64,000 bases of DNA. Origin: Pedobacter steynii. GTDB lineage: Bacteria > Bacteroidota > Bacteroidia > Sphingobacteriales > Sphingobacteriaceae. The notes beneath the pieces are model-generated. The model did no database searches. It saw only the letters and a program-made list of their open reading frames with translations, and had not been told where the DNA came from. The translations under genes were made by a program, and so were the position numbers. Positions within the stretch are counted from its first letter, which is position 1; the number at the start of each line of letters is the position of its first letter. The stretch is taken from positions 1-64,000 of the forward strand of contig NZ_FNGY01000015.1 in the NCBI RefSeq assembly GCF_900103665.1, written 5' to 3'. This document shows positions 51,766 through 60,865 of the stretch, one piece after another.

Positions 51766-51921
51766 TACATCCAATCGAAAACACCGATTCCGGCATACCT
51801 TTTAATACAAAATGCCTCAATGCAAATTGATGCATTTCGTGATCCCGCTGGTACCGTCATCGAACACTTTTATAGAGGATTGTATAAAAGTGGAAAGGAT
51901 CAAATTCAAATGATTTTTTAG
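51766..51921 (+). pseudogene. Possible C-terminal remnant of a GntR/UTRA regulator
   Basis: An open stretch of 51 codons without a start ends in RDPAGTVIEHFYRGLYKSGK and resembles the end of the UTRA ligand-binding domain of GntR regulators (D-x-x-G-x-x-x-E-x-x-x-x-x-x-R-G-x). The identification is weak because only this block is left. It runs to the stop codon at 51919, tail to tail with the flavin-reductase-type gene. Confidence 0.35.
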
Positions 51922-52617
51922 CTATCCTTTGGACAAAGGCTCAACTACTTTTGTGAAATTTTTTGCCCGCTCAACATCAGGACTACGATATAAATCCTCA
52001 GATATAGATGACAGGGTAGAAACATGTATCTGTTCACCAAGACCATAAAATTGTTGAAAGCTCATTATAAGCGGTCTCCATTTATTCGGGTCAACCCGAT
52101 TTGGATTTCTATCCATTAAAATTAATTCATCAAGATAAACACGTTGAATGCGTAGCTCAATAGTAACCAGGCGGCCACGCTGTTGCTCATCATCTTCTGC
52201 AATTCCATGAAAGTTCTCCATTACAGCTTCCATTTGCACCGGACATTCTGCCACTCTAGGTGGGTTAACTGTTTCGGATTGTACAGGTGTAAGTTGAGCA
52301 AGGTCAAATTTATCAGCCTCATAGACGTAGCCTTTCTGTATTTTGCCGAGCGGAACGGGAAAAGCACCTGTGGTTAGCGCTAAGCGATTGACGGCAGCAG
52401 CCTGATGAATAGAAGGGAGGTTTAGAACACATTCACCAGTACGACGAATATTTTCAGTAGTTTTTGAGAAATTCGAAATGCCTATGATAGCACGCCAACC
52501 AAGCCAGAAAATAGATGAAATAGGTGCGATGTTATATGTTCCATCAGGATTAGTGGTGGTGATTAGCACTACAGGAGTGCCGAAATAAAGAATTGAGGGT
52601 TCGCTTAACTGATGCAT
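51922..52617 (-). CDS. Flavin reductase-like FMN-binding protein
   Basis: The 231-residue protein has the split-barrel FMN-binding fold of the flavin-reductase-like group: VVLITTTNPDGTYNIAPISS, FWLGWRAIIGISNFSKTTEN, ECVLNLPS and a middle region with ECPVQMEA. Such proteins bind FMN and take part in redox reactions; the substrate is unknown. The gene is single on the minus strand. Confidence 0.88.
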   Translation of the reverse strand: MHQLSEPSILYFGTPVVLITTTNPDGTYNIAPISSIFWLGWRAIIGISNFSKTTENIRRTGECVLNLPSIHQAAAVNRLALTTGAFPVPLGKIQKGYVYEADKFDLAQLTPVQSETVNPPRVAECPVQMEAVMENFHGIAEDDEQQRGRLVTIELRIQRVYLDELILMDRNPNRVDPNKWRPLIMSFQQFYGLGEQIHVSTLSSISEDLYRSPDVERAKNFTKVVEPLSKG

Positions 52618-52730
52618 ATGGATATTTATTTATAACCAAATCTACCATAATAGTATATTGCACAGAACCCGATTCTTGCGGTATTAAAGTTAACCTCTAA
52701 GGTGCCAATTTGGCATTGATCCTTGATCCC

Positions 52731-53142
52731 TCAATAGAGAGTGTGGGCCTTTGGCAAACGCCTGCAATGAAAAAACGCTCCTAAATTATCTTTAGGTCTG
52801 TTTACTGCTTTTTTATTAGCTATCAATTGATTGATATGTAAAAACGGAACTTTTACATTTTCAAAAGCTGCGATAGATGCTAGATCAAGGCACTCTAAAA
52901 AAGAAAGAGATTCCAATCCTTTCATTGAAGTCATAATATCCAATTCTATTGCATTATCTATGTAGATACTGGTCCATCCAGGTACAAATTCCATAGTTTC
53001 AAAAGATGGAAAATCGCCATAATCCAATTCGTTAAATGCAGCTCTAAAATTTTTTCTATGATCTAGTGTATCGTATAACCAAATATCCAAATCATCTGTA
53101 CTTCGGTTAAAACCGAAGCAATATTTCATCTAAAACATCCAT
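52731..53142 (-). pseudogene. Broken nucleotidyltransferase, N-terminus deleted
   Basis: The open part (132 codons) shows FGFNRSTDDLDIWL with the catalytic Asp pair, LDIMTSMKGLE, VPFLHINQLIANKKAVNRPK, all of the nucleotidyltransferase (AbiEii/MenT-like) family. The N-terminus with the GG motif is missing. Upstream the expected start ATG at 53142 reads MDVLDE and then runs out of frame into the GF motif, so a deletion joined the start to the middle. The C-terminus after NRPK is also scrambled. It follows the small ORF at 53147 by four bases. Confidence 0.7.
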
Positions 53143-53146
53143 AAAA

Positions 53147-53326
53147 TTATTTATGAATAATTACTGCCTTATTTAAAAGACTATTTGTACACAACATTTT
53201 GGTAAAGAGTTTAAGCTTGTCAATATCGGGTCGGAATATATCTTTTAGCAGACGCTCATTATCAGATAATTTGGTAACGTATGTTTTAGGAACTTCGTTA
53301 AGATTGTCTTTAGATTCTTTTTTCAT
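53147..53326 (-). CDS. Small partner protein of the nucleotidyltransferase module
   Basis: This short gene of 59 codons reads MKKESKDNLNEVPKTYVTKL onward and ends NSLLNKAVIIHK. It is acidic-basic mixed, helical and has a start with the usual spacing. It lies four bases before the (broken) nucleotidyltransferase start, the position of an antitoxin-like partner. I infer partner or antitoxin status from arrangement only; sequence family not known to me. Confidence 0.6.
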   Translation of the reverse strand: MKKESKDNLNEVPKTYVTKLSDNERLLKDIFRPDIDKLKLFTKMLCTNSLLNKAVIIHK

Positions 53327-53595
53327 ATCGCGCCAAAATTATATTGCAATTTACACATACCATCTGAATTACACAATCTCAGTTAGAACTGAAGATGATA
53401 TTCCAATTGAATTTAGCAGCATGCAAATCAATTTATGATCGTATCTTTCATCAGTAAAAAAACTCGATCTTGGAAAGTATCAATAATAACGTTCAGCATA
53501 ATGAATAGCTTTAATATTCTAATATGGTATATAATTTCGGGTTTATCTGCTCAGATAAACGTAGATAAGAATGGATAACTATAAACATCTAACTT

Positions 53596-54186
53596 ATGTT
53601 GATCAGAAACATGTTCAGACGATTTTTTAAGAGGGATATTCAAAATAGGATTTCAAAGATTGACTACTGGAAGCAGTGGGAGTTTTTTGAACTGTTTGAT
53701 GACCTACATCTTGCAGAGCAGCTCCTAAACGAGAATAAATTAAACCCAAGCATCGGCTTTGAAGAATTCAAAGGCGAGTTTATCGAAGAGCTTTATGAAG
53801 TTGAGGGTGATAATGTTATCGATTTTACTAGAATTTGGGAGTGGTTTAATCCCAATAACAAATGGGACTTAATAATGGGTAACGTAGGCAAGGATCTAGG
53901 CCTAAGGATATTTTATAGAACAGACAGATGGAAAAGAAATCAAGAATTTTTGCCTGAAACAATTGTATCTCTCAATAATGAAATTGGCCTAGTTCTCAAA
54001 GGTAATGACGACACGGATGCTTTGGGGCTAATAAGGTGGGATACCCCTGAGGAAAAGGATGTTGAAGATTGGCGTGGATTATTTGGGAGCTTTTTGCAGA
54101 CAGGAGGTAAGGTAATTGAGCAAGATTACAAATTGAAATTTATTAACCGAGATGGAACATTAAAGAATCATGTACATGATTCATAA
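53596..54186 (+). CDS. Unknown protein, possible immunity-like
   Basis: The 196-residue protein is acidic, without signal or membrane segment. Visible blocks are IDYWKQWEFFELFDDLHLAE, FTRIWEWFNPNNKWD, LGLRIFYRTDRWKRNQE and VEDWRGLFGSFLQTGG. I do not recognise a family. Met6 (MFRRFFK) is an alternative start. A terminator-like hairpin lies about 120 bases after the stop. Its orphan nature and Trp/Asp-rich sequence resemble immunity proteins, but that is a guess. Confidence 0.65.
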   Translation: MLIRNMFRRFFKRDIQNRISKIDYWKQWEFFELFDDLHLAEQLLNENKLNPSIGFEEFKGEFIEELYEVEGDNVIDFTRIWEWFNPNNKWDLIMGNVGKDLGLRIFYRTDRWKRNQEFLPETIVSLNNEIGLVLKGNDDTDALGLIRWDTPEEKDVEDWRGLFGSFLQTGGKVIEQDYKLKFINRDGTLKNHVHDS

Positions 54187-54303
54187 TTTAACTTCGAAGC
54201 AGCAACCACTTGCAGGTATAATGAGTGATATTTTCTGAAGAATGCTATTCTGCAGCGTGGATGATTGGCTGCATGGAGTATTTTGAAATATCTTTTTACA
54301 TAA

Positions 54304-54329
54304 AAAGCCTCGATTTGCATTGAGGCTTT
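54304..54329 (-). terminator. Intrinsic terminator
   Basis: On the minus strand AAAGCCTC and GAGGCTTT pair (eight pairs) around a ten-base loop and are followed by further T. It lies 41 bases beyond the end of the gene at 54370. Confidence 0.75.
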
Positions 54330-54369
54330 CGTGAACCTCACTGACATTCTGGTTTATCCAGATAAAGAA

Positions 54370-55950
54370 CTAAAAACGATCTATTGTTTCCCAAAGCTTC
54401 ATGCTTTGCAAATATTCACCTTGTGGATTTGAAACAAAAAGATAGATATCGTGTGTATGTTTACTATTAATTAGTTGTACGAGTCGGTATTCGGTATATT
54501 TCTTTCGGATGATTTCATTAATGATGTAATAAACTATGTTATCACTAAATTCTTTACCAATTAGGTTGCAATCTACCTCATGATATTCGCCATTACATCT
54601 AAAGGAAACCTTAAAAGTTAATTCACTTTCCAATGTAAAATCTTCTGGAATCCCATCGTGAATTTCAGTAAAGTTGAGAACACCATGCGAAATTTGATTT
54701 AGTGCCAATAGGAAAGCATCATATGGTTTCTGGCCAGAACTCACTGTTCGATTAACAGCAGCAACCATATTTGGAAAGATAGCGAGTAAATTTGCCACGT
54801 GATCATAAGTGCTTTTGTAAATGTTAGTTAGAATATCATCATATTGTTCATTATTTATGTGCGCTAATAACCCACACTTTTTAATGTGGTAAAGAGCATA
54901 TTCTATTCGCAGATATGAAAGTGGAAATCTAATGAACACAGGAGAAGGACGATTAAACAAAAACCTTTTTTGCATAGCATAAAATTCTAGGATATTACGA
55001 TTTTCCTGTTGAAAACGGCAAATGGCATATTGTGTTCTACTGTCTGGGAATAGCGCTTCACTTAAATAATTGGTAATTCCTGTTAATCTATAAGTGGCGT
55101 TAAAATCGGCTAATAGCTGATTTGCCAGTAGCAAAAGGTTTTCCAACAATGAATTTGATTTGTTTTCGCTTTGGTCTTTATTCTCGTTTTGCCAAAATGT
55201 ATAAGTATAACGATGTTCTCTGGCACCAGTACTGACAACAATTGTAGTTTGTTTATTGTGATAGGAAGGCTCTCCTGCAAAATCCTCATCATAACTGGTA
55301 ATTTCAACGATGGTAAATGCATTGTAGCATAATTGATTCAATATTTTAACTGCTTCTTTTAAAAGAATATGTTCTTTGCCCTGATAACCCACAACATTGA
55401 CAAATCTGCATCCATGACAATACCTAAAAAAATCGAGATAGGTCTCAAGTTTTTCGGCCTTTATGTCCTGAATAAGTTTATTTTTCTTTTGACCGTCGAG
55501 CAAGGAATCAGAGCCATAAGGACTTTTCCCTTCAAGTAAGGAGGCAAATGCTAGTTGATTCTCAATAGTGAAGGATCTATAAAAGGACATTAATTCTATA
55601 GATAAATGGAGTATGCCAAAATAACCAGACTCATCTGCTGTAAGTGGAATGGTTTTTATTTTTTGGTATACCGTCTCTGGGACTATACCTTCCTTATATA
55701 GGATTTCAAGAAATTTTGAATGTTCTTTTTTATTGTGACAGTTCATATCGTCTTGCTTTTCTGCCGACCCCACCGACACGAAAACATTTCCAATTTCAGA
55801 GCTCCCAGTTACTTTTTGCATAAAAAAGTGGTATAGGATTTCTAAAACAGCTTTTGATTCTGAGCCACTTTTTCCGATTTTCTTATTCAATTCGATAGCT
55901 TCTTGCTGCTCAATAATTCCCGCATTGGATAGATTGTTAATTAGTGACAT
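54370..55950 (-). CDS. Unknown large soluble protein
   Basis: The 526-residue protein has no signal peptide, no clear membrane segment and no motif I recognise. It is helical in the N-terminal half (KAVLEILYHFFMQKVTG, HLSIELMSFYRSFTIENQL) and mixed in the rest, with a C-terminal beta block (ELTFKVSFRCNGEYHEVDC, TEYRLVQLINSKHTHDIYLF). It has scattered Cys (CHGCRFVN). The gene is complete, long, and has its own terminator, so it is probably expressed. Function is unknown. Confidence 0.75.
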   Translation of the reverse strand: MSLINNLSNAGIIEQQEAIELNKKIGKSGSESKAVLEILYHFFMQKVTGSSEIGNVFVSVGSAEKQDDMNCHNKKEHSKFLEILYKEGIVPETVYQKIKTIPLTADESGYFGILHLSIELMSFYRSFTIENQLAFASLLEGKSPYGSDSLLDGQKKNKLIQDIKAEKLETYLDFFRYCHGCRFVNVVGYQGKEHILLKEAVKILNQLCYNAFTIVEITSYDEDFAGEPSYHNKQTTIVVSTGAREHRYTYTFWQNENKDQSENKSNSLLENLLLLANQLLADFNATYRLTGITNYLSEALFPDSRTQYAICRFQQENRNILEFYAMQKRFLFNRPSPVFIRFPLSYLRIEYALYHIKKCGLLAHINNEQYDDILTNIYKSTYDHVANLLAIFPNMVAAVNRTVSSGQKPYDAFLLALNQISHGVLNFTEIHDGIPEDFTLESELTFKVSFRCNGEYHEVDCNLIGKEFSDNIVYYIINEIIRKKYTEYRLVQLINSKHTHDIYLFVSNPQGEYLQSMKLWETIDRF

Positions 55951-56149
55951 AGTTTATGGTGTTTTGTTTGAATTTCAAATTTGTTTTAAATATACAAACC
56001 GATTTAATTTATAAGCAGACCCTAAACTATTGAAATTGTATAATAATTCCCTTGAATTCTATTGAGAAATGTCGCAATCTATCCCTCATTTTGTCGTCTT
56101 TTAGCCATTCTATTTATGGCCTACAATAGAACTTTGTAGAAAAAAAAAG

Positions 56150-57139
56150 ATGATTTCAAATACTTTTAAAGTAATAGTAGGCTTAATAGCCTGCTTTACC
56201 TGCATGGTTTATGTGCAGTCTTGCAAAAAGGATATTTTTTTGGTGACCATCCCCAATAATATGCAGTTTAAAGAAAAACTGTCTGACTATCAGATCTTTC
56301 AAGGGACACCATCTGATTTAATTCCAGAAGCGACCTTTAAAGTTTATGAACTTTCAACAGCCTTGTTTACAGATTACGCCGAAAAACAAAGGCTCATAAA
56401 ATTACCTGGTGGAACAAAGCTAACCCCGACAGGCGATGGTTTGCCGAATTTCCCTGACGGTACAATCTTGGTTAAAACCTTTTACTATTATAAAGACAAA
56501 CAAAACCATTTATTGGGAAAGAAAATCATAGAAACAAGGCTTTTAATTAAGGAACAAGATAAATGGAATGTAGCAACCTATAAATGGGATAACGAACAGA
56601 ATGATGCTGTCCTGATCACAGCAGGCGCAACAGAAAATGTAAGCTGGGTAGATGAACATGGTATTAGTAAAACTGTTAATTACCACATCCCCAGTAATAC
56701 CGAATGTAATACCTGTCATCAATCTGCTGAAATAAGTATGCCCATTGGCTTTAAACTTCACAACCTGAACAGAGAAGTAACAAGAAGTGGTACCCCGATA
56801 AATCAGCTAACCCACTTACAACGTGAAGGCATATTTGGTAATATCAATCCCACGTCGTTTAGTCGTTTACCCAACTGGGAAAATACAAGCCATACACTAG
56901 AAGAGAGAGCTCGGGCTTACTTGGATGTGAATTGCGCCCACTGCCATAATGATCAGGGTGTTTGTAAACGACTTGTGCTCAGACCTGCTTATGAAATACC
57001 TTTCAATAAAACATTCCTGGAAAACTATAAAAAGTCCATTGTAATTCAGCTAGAGAATAAGCGCATGCCAAAGCTCGGAACGACCATAAAACATAGCGAA
57101 GGTATCGCATTATTAAAAGCTTACCTCGCTACACTTTAA
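56150..57139 (+). CDS. SO2930-type diheme c-type cytochrome lipoprotein
   Basis: The 329-residue lipoprotein (signal to MVYVQSCKKD, Cys25) contains two heme-binding motifs: CNTCH at 186-190 and CAHCH at 262-266, spaced about 72 residues apart, each in the setting typical of the SO2930/HNE_0200 diheme family (IPSNTECNTCHQ, YLDVNCAHCHNDQG). The N-terminal half has LIPEATFKVYELSTALFTDYA. It probably carries electrons at the periplasm side of a membrane. The next gene follows 10 bases later. Confidence 0.9.
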   Translation: MISNTFKVIVGLIACFTCMVYVQSCKKDIFLVTIPNNMQFKEKLSDYQIFQGTPSDLIPEATFKVYELSTALFTDYAEKQRLIKLPGGTKLTPTGDGLPNFPDGTILVKTFYYYKDKQNHLLGKKIIETRLLIKEQDKWNVATYKWDNEQNDAVLITAGATENVSWVDEHGISKTVNYHIPSNTECNTCHQSAEISMPIGFKLHNLNREVTRSGTPINQLTHLQREGIFGNINPTSFSRLPNWENTSHTLEERARAYLDVNCAHCHNDQGVCKRLVLRPAYEIPFNKTFLENYKKSIVIQLENKRMPKLGTTIKHSEGIALLKAYLATL

Positions 57140-57149
57140 ACTTAAAATC

Positions 57150-57866
57150 ATGAATTATCGTATTTCTATAGCTTATCTAAGTATCCTCTCTGGTGTTTTA
57201 TCCATCGCCTGTTTGTTGGTGGGAGCCATTGCGGTTAACTATAATTTTGAAGCATTTTCGGATCCTATACTCATTTTGGAGTACGCAAGTCAATTTAAAG
57301 CTGCTTATTGGTTTAATATATTGGATATGTTCGGTTACTATATATTGTTACTTCCACTTGTTTTTTATTTTGATCAACAATATAGATTTCGTACGCCATG
57401 GCTTTCGCTCATTACAAATTGTGGATTGTGTTATGTATTAATTGGAGCTATCGGAGCCATAACACTTGCGGTAGCCTGGCCACTACTGATGCAAGATTAT
57501 TTGCACGCTTCTGCCATTGAAATCGAAAATATTGTGCTTATGACCTCTGTTTTAACCACCATCGTAACCAAAGGCTTATGGAATATATTAGAAGCGTTAT
57601 TCGCTTCCGTGTGGTTTATCGGAGTAGGTAGACTTTTATTCAATAACCAAAAAATTACTGGAATAATTGCTGTTGTTACCGGAATAGCAACCCTAATAGA
57701 TGCATTAGGAAATGTTTTTGAGTTAAAAATGCTAGCTGAGATTGGTTTAAATATTTACCTCATTGGCTCAATAGTATTTATGCTAACCTTCGGATCCGGG
57801 CTTATGAAGAAAACAAAAACTGAGCATATAGAATTGAGGTCTCACAACAAAGAAGTAAGCAACTAA
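57150..57866 (+). CDS. Six- to seven-pass membrane protein, DUF4386-like
   Basis: The 238-residue protein has hydrophobic segments at about 8-30, 55-75, 82-105, 125-150, 160-182 and 190-212. The plan, and ILDMFGYYILLLPLVFYF, recall DUF4386-type proteins of Bacteroidota, with no known function. It lies ten bases after the diheme cytochrome gene and is probably co-transcribed, suggesting a membrane partner for it; this is inference. Confidence 0.75.
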   Translation: MNYRISIAYLSILSGVLSIACLLVGAIAVNYNFEAFSDPILILEYASQFKAAYWFNILDMFGYYILLLPLVFYFDQQYRFRTPWLSLITNCGLCYVLIGAIGAITLAVAWPLLMQDYLHASAIEIENIVLMTSVLTTIVTKGLWNILEALFASVWFIGVGRLLFNNQKITGIIAVVTGIATLIDALGNVFELKMLAEIGLNIYLIGSIVFMLTFGSGLMKKTKTEHIELRSHNKEVSN

Positions 57867-57876
57867 AATATAGAAC

Positions 57877-57930
57877 ATGAACAACACAATCTTAGTATTA
57901 GGTGACACTGATAAAACAGGCCGAAAGTAA
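57877..57930 (+). pseudogene. NmrA-like gene remnant
   Basis: A 17-codon frame starts MNNTILVLGDTDKTGRK and stops. It is the N-terminal Rossmann motif of NAD(P)H-binding NmrA-like proteins (normally LVLGATGKTGRK) with changes and then a stop; no later part is present. Confidence 0.6.
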
Positions 57931-58019
57931 ATGTGGAACCTATGCTGCAATTATTTCTTTTTTGCTGGCAATTTTTCATTGATAACTAATAGAAAATAAA
58001 ACTTAAATAACAAAAAGCG

Positions 58020-58592
58020 ATGCGTAAATTAAAATTACAAGTACAGATGACCATTGATGGTTTTGTATCTGGCACAAATGGAGAAATGGACTGGATGACA
58101 TTTCCTTGGACACAAGACATAGTTGACTATGTAAAAAAAATAACAGCACCAGTAGACACTATTTTACTTGGCAGAAAATTAGCCGAAGGATTTATCCCAC
58201 ATTGGAAGAATGTGGCTTCAAATCCAGAAGACCCTGAATTTGAAGGTGGAGTTGTTTATACGAACACAACAAAAATTGTTTTTTCAAAAACATTGGACAA
58301 ATCCGAGTGGGACAAAACAACTATTGCAAAAGGCGACCTCGTAGAAGAAGTGAATAAACTTAAAAATCAGGAAGGCAAAGACATAATTGTATATGGTGGT
58401 GCTACTTTTGTTTCTAATTTGATTAAGCATTCATTAATTGATGAATTGCATTTGTTTGTAAATCCTGCAATTATTGGCGATGGTTTGCCAATTTTTCAAG
58501 GTGTCACAGAAAAGAGAAATTTCAAATTAGAAAATTCTTTACATTGCGACTGCGGCATAATTATATTAACATATATACTGAAAAAGGACTAG
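58020..58592 (+). CDS. DHFR-fold (RibD C-terminal-type) protein
   Basis: The 190-residue protein shows LKLQVQMTIDGFVSGTNGEM, DTILLGRKLAEGFIPHW, IIVYGGATFVSNLIKHSLI and NPAIIGDGLPIFQGV, the pattern of the NADPH-binding dihydrofolate-reductase-family proteins. It has the same length as the 32023 protein but the two differ widely. Its physiological substrate is unknown. It sits between two gene relics. Confidence 0.9.
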   Translation: MRKLKLQVQMTIDGFVSGTNGEMDWMTFPWTQDIVDYVKKITAPVDTILLGRKLAEGFIPHWKNVASNPEDPEFEGGVVYTNTTKIVFSKTLDKSEWDKTTIAKGDLVEEVNKLKNQEGKDIIVYGGATFVSNLIKHSLIDELHLFVNPAIIGDGLPIFQGVTEKRNFKLENSLHCDCGIIILTYILKKD

Positions 58593-58624
58593 CCTGTTAG
58601 TAGCTAGAAACTGTAAGCAAGTTT

Positions 58625-58883
58625 ATAAAATTCGATACAGAAGACTTTGATTTGGGCGATGAAAATCTAAAAAATATGAAAGCACCTATTTATTTCTGGA
58701 GATAATGATGGGGTTGATTTGGTACATAAAGCAAAGTTATATCAACTATGCAGTGGTAATGTATTTGCCGATATGGCTGGTTTTCCGAAATCGAAATTGG
58801 CTATTCAGCCAAACACTGGGCATGTATGGTTAATTATGCAACCTGAAAAAATTGTAGAATTGGTTCAATCTTTTCTGAAATAA
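58625..58883 (+). pseudogene. Alpha/beta hydrolase C-terminal remnant
   Basis: In two frames the sequence spells GDENLKNMKAPIYF and then ISGDNDGVDLVHKAKLYQL, VFADMAGFPKSKLAIQPNTG, GHVWLIMQPEKIVELV, the end of alpha/beta hydrolases with catalytic Asp and His. A frameshift near 58700 breaks it and the nucleophile-containing N-terminal part is absent. It is not functional. Confidence 0.75.
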
Positions 58884-58924
58884 GTTTATATATGTATATT
58901 TTTAAATCTTGACCTATCCTTTAC

Positions 58925-59422
58925 ATGATTAAATTAGTTAATTACGATATTCAATACCTAGATGAGTTTGTTAAATTTAAGAACAATCCCAACATATTGA
59001 ACAATAAATTGGATATACCCGATAACTCCTATACCAACGATGATGGAATTGAGCTGTTTCAAAAACAGCTAGATAAAATATCCGCAGAGCGGTTTCTTAT
59101 TTTTTATAACGGGAATTTCTGTGGAGATATTGGTATTACTCCAAAAGAGAATGTTTATAGATCTAATGCTAGAATTGGCTACTGGATTGCCGAACCATTT
59201 TGGGGTAAGGGAATTACAACGGAAGCTATTAAATTGATGACCGAGTACGCTTTTGAAACTTTTGAAATCACCAGGATGGAAGCTGGCGTCTTCGAATTTA
59301 ATAAGGCATCTATGAAGGTATTAGAGAAGAACGGATATACGCTAGAATGCATTCATGAAAAGTCTGTTATTAAAAATAATAACGTATATGACGAATATAT
59401 TTGGGTTAAATTTAAAGCGTAA
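58925..59422 (+). CDS. GNAT family N-acetyltransferase
   Basis: The 165-residue protein belongs to the RimJ/RimL-like GNAT group: GDIGITPKENVYRSNARIGY, WIAEPFWGKGITTEAIKLMT (acetyl-CoA binding) and RMEAGVFEFNKASMKVLEKN. It transfers an acetyl group to an amine; the acceptor is unknown. It overlaps the AraC regulator tail to tail by 11 bases. Confidence 0.92.
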   Translation: MIKLVNYDIQYLDEFVKFKNNPNILNNKLDIPDNSYTNDDGIELFQKQLDKISAERFLIFYNGNFCGDIGITPKENVYRSNARIGYWIAEPFWGKGITTEAIKLMTEYAFETFEITRMEAGVFEFNKASMKVLEKNGYTLECIHEKSVIKNNNVYDEYIWVKFKA

Positions 59423-60470
59423 TAATCTTGGTTCTATATTCTGCCGGTGTGCTACCACTCCATTGTTTAAAAGCTTTTCTAAATGTGTGTGGGTCTGTAT
59501 AACCAAGTTTATAGGCGATTTCTGAAATAGACAGTTCATTATGTTTTAATAAAGCAGCAGCAAGCTCATACTTCACCAGATCACTGAGCACCCTGTAAGT
59601 TGTATTTTCTTCCTGTAACTTTCTTTGCAGGGTTCGTGGCGTAATATTTAAAAAAACAGCTACATTTTCTAATTGAGGGAAGTCAAATTGATAATTATTC
59701 AAAATGGCTTCCTTTACTTTGACGCTAAACCTTACACCTTCTGCTGCTTGTCGTAACCTTTCATGGAGCATATTTTCGATAACAATATTTAGTTTTGGAT
59801 TGTATCCCAAAATGGGAATTTCTAAGTCTGCTCTGTTAAATACAATGCAATTACAAGGTTGATTAAAACTTGGTCTGCATTTAAAAATTCTTTCATGCTC
59901 GCTAGTATCAGAAACTTTGGGATACTTGTATTGCACCTTTATAGGGTATACTGTTTGACCGGAAAGTACTTTTACAAAATTAACTGTGGCCGCAAATGGA
60001 ATATCTACGCCATGCCTTGCTGTTTCGGGTGCTATATCATTCCATAATTGAACCGGTTCATAATAAAGAAAGATTTTATTATCTTTTTCTTCAAAAATAA
60101 AATCGTATAAAGCCGTGAAAGTCCTGGTGAAATATACTGTTTTTCTAAAGGCAGAAAGAACATCACTATCGCTTTGTTGTAAATGCCCGGCTTGGCCAAT
60201 AATGGGAGGGGTGGCTTTTTCACCTAAGTGGAGCCCCATGTCCTTGTCGTCCGAAAGTTGAAGTATAGTTTCCATAATGGCTATGTTCGATTCGAGGGAC
60301 ACCTTCATTTCGATATTGTTCATATCGGCTGGATTAATACCTCCTGCTACACAAATCGCATCTACTTCAACCTCATTTCTTGCCGCAAGTAAGATTAAAT
60401 TCCGCATTACTGGCATTGCAACCCAGAAAGTGTTTATGGATGTACTATTCGATTTATTAAACCCTTCCAT
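59412..60470 (-). CDS. AraC family transcriptional regulator
   Basis: The 352-residue regulator has an N-terminal arabinose-binding-type region of the OruR/AraC type (HLGEKATPPIIGQAGHLQQS, PVQLWNDIAPETARHGVDIP) and a C-terminal HTH (LENVAVFLNITPRTLQRKLQ, SISEIAYKLGYTDPHTFRKA). Regulators of this form often respond to fatty acids or amino acids. Target is not evident; it is alone on its strand. Confidence 0.9.
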   Translation of the reverse strand: MEGFNKSNSTSINTFWVAMPVMRNLILLAARNEVEVDAICVAGGINPADMNNIEMKVSLESNIAIMETILQLSDDKDMGLHLGEKATPPIIGQAGHLQQSDSDVLSAFRKTVYFTRTFTALYDFIFEEKDNKIFLYYEPVQLWNDIAPETARHGVDIPFAATVNFVKVLSGQTVYPIKVQYKYPKVSDTSEHERIFKCRPSFNQPCNCIVFNRADLEIPILGYNPKLNIVIENMLHERLRQAAEGVRFSVKVKEAILNNYQFDFPQLENVAVFLNITPRTLQRKLQEENTTYRVLSDLVKYELAAALLKHNELSISEIAYKLGYTDPHTFRKAFKQWSGSTPAEYRTKIITL

Positions 60471-60544
60471 ATTATTTAATCAAGTAGTAATAATACAAAA
60501 TTTATAGAAATTAGTTATTAAACTGCATGGGAAATTAAAAGTGG

Positions 60545-60665
60545 TCCCGCTGGGATTCACACCTGGTGTAAAAATCAGTGTTTATTCATTATCTGGAAGG
60601 TTTTGGATTTGGTACTCACCGAATCACTCACCTTTATTTTATACGTTTTAGCTGCAGATGCTATA
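60545..60665 (+). repeat. Interspersed repeat with tRNA-Lys 3' end similarity, copy 2
   Basis: TCCCGCTGGGATTC is identical to bases 177-190 of the tRNA-Lys gene. The following CACCTGGTGTAAAAATCAG and CTCACC blocks match the copy at 48281. The final GTTTTAGCTGCAGATGCTATA at 60645-60665 recurs with one change at 61160-61180, inside the broken nucleotidyltransferase. Confidence 0.55.
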
Positions 60666-60865
60666 TATCTGAAATACATAAATCTTTTAGGAAATACATA
60701 TATTTACAATTGATTCTAATTAACACTATACGAGTACTACAACAGACATAGTAGAAAGAGTTGAGAAGCTTCATGCAGAAAAGAAGTATTTTATGAGCGT
60801 TTATTGAAAGCGCAGGAAAACAAAAAACATACTGATTCTAATATATATTACTAAATGATATTGTG

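Noticed and set aside
51839..51851. GTGATCCCGCTGG, equal to part of the tRNA-Lys 3' end
   Set aside because: The match falls in a coding remnant that reads RDPAGTVIE, and it lacks the other blocks of the two repeats, so chance is likelier.
46757..55950. Could the accessory block be a prophage or a defence island?
   Set aside because: No phage structural gene, integrase, transposase, restriction enzyme, CRISPR array or known defence gene set was found.
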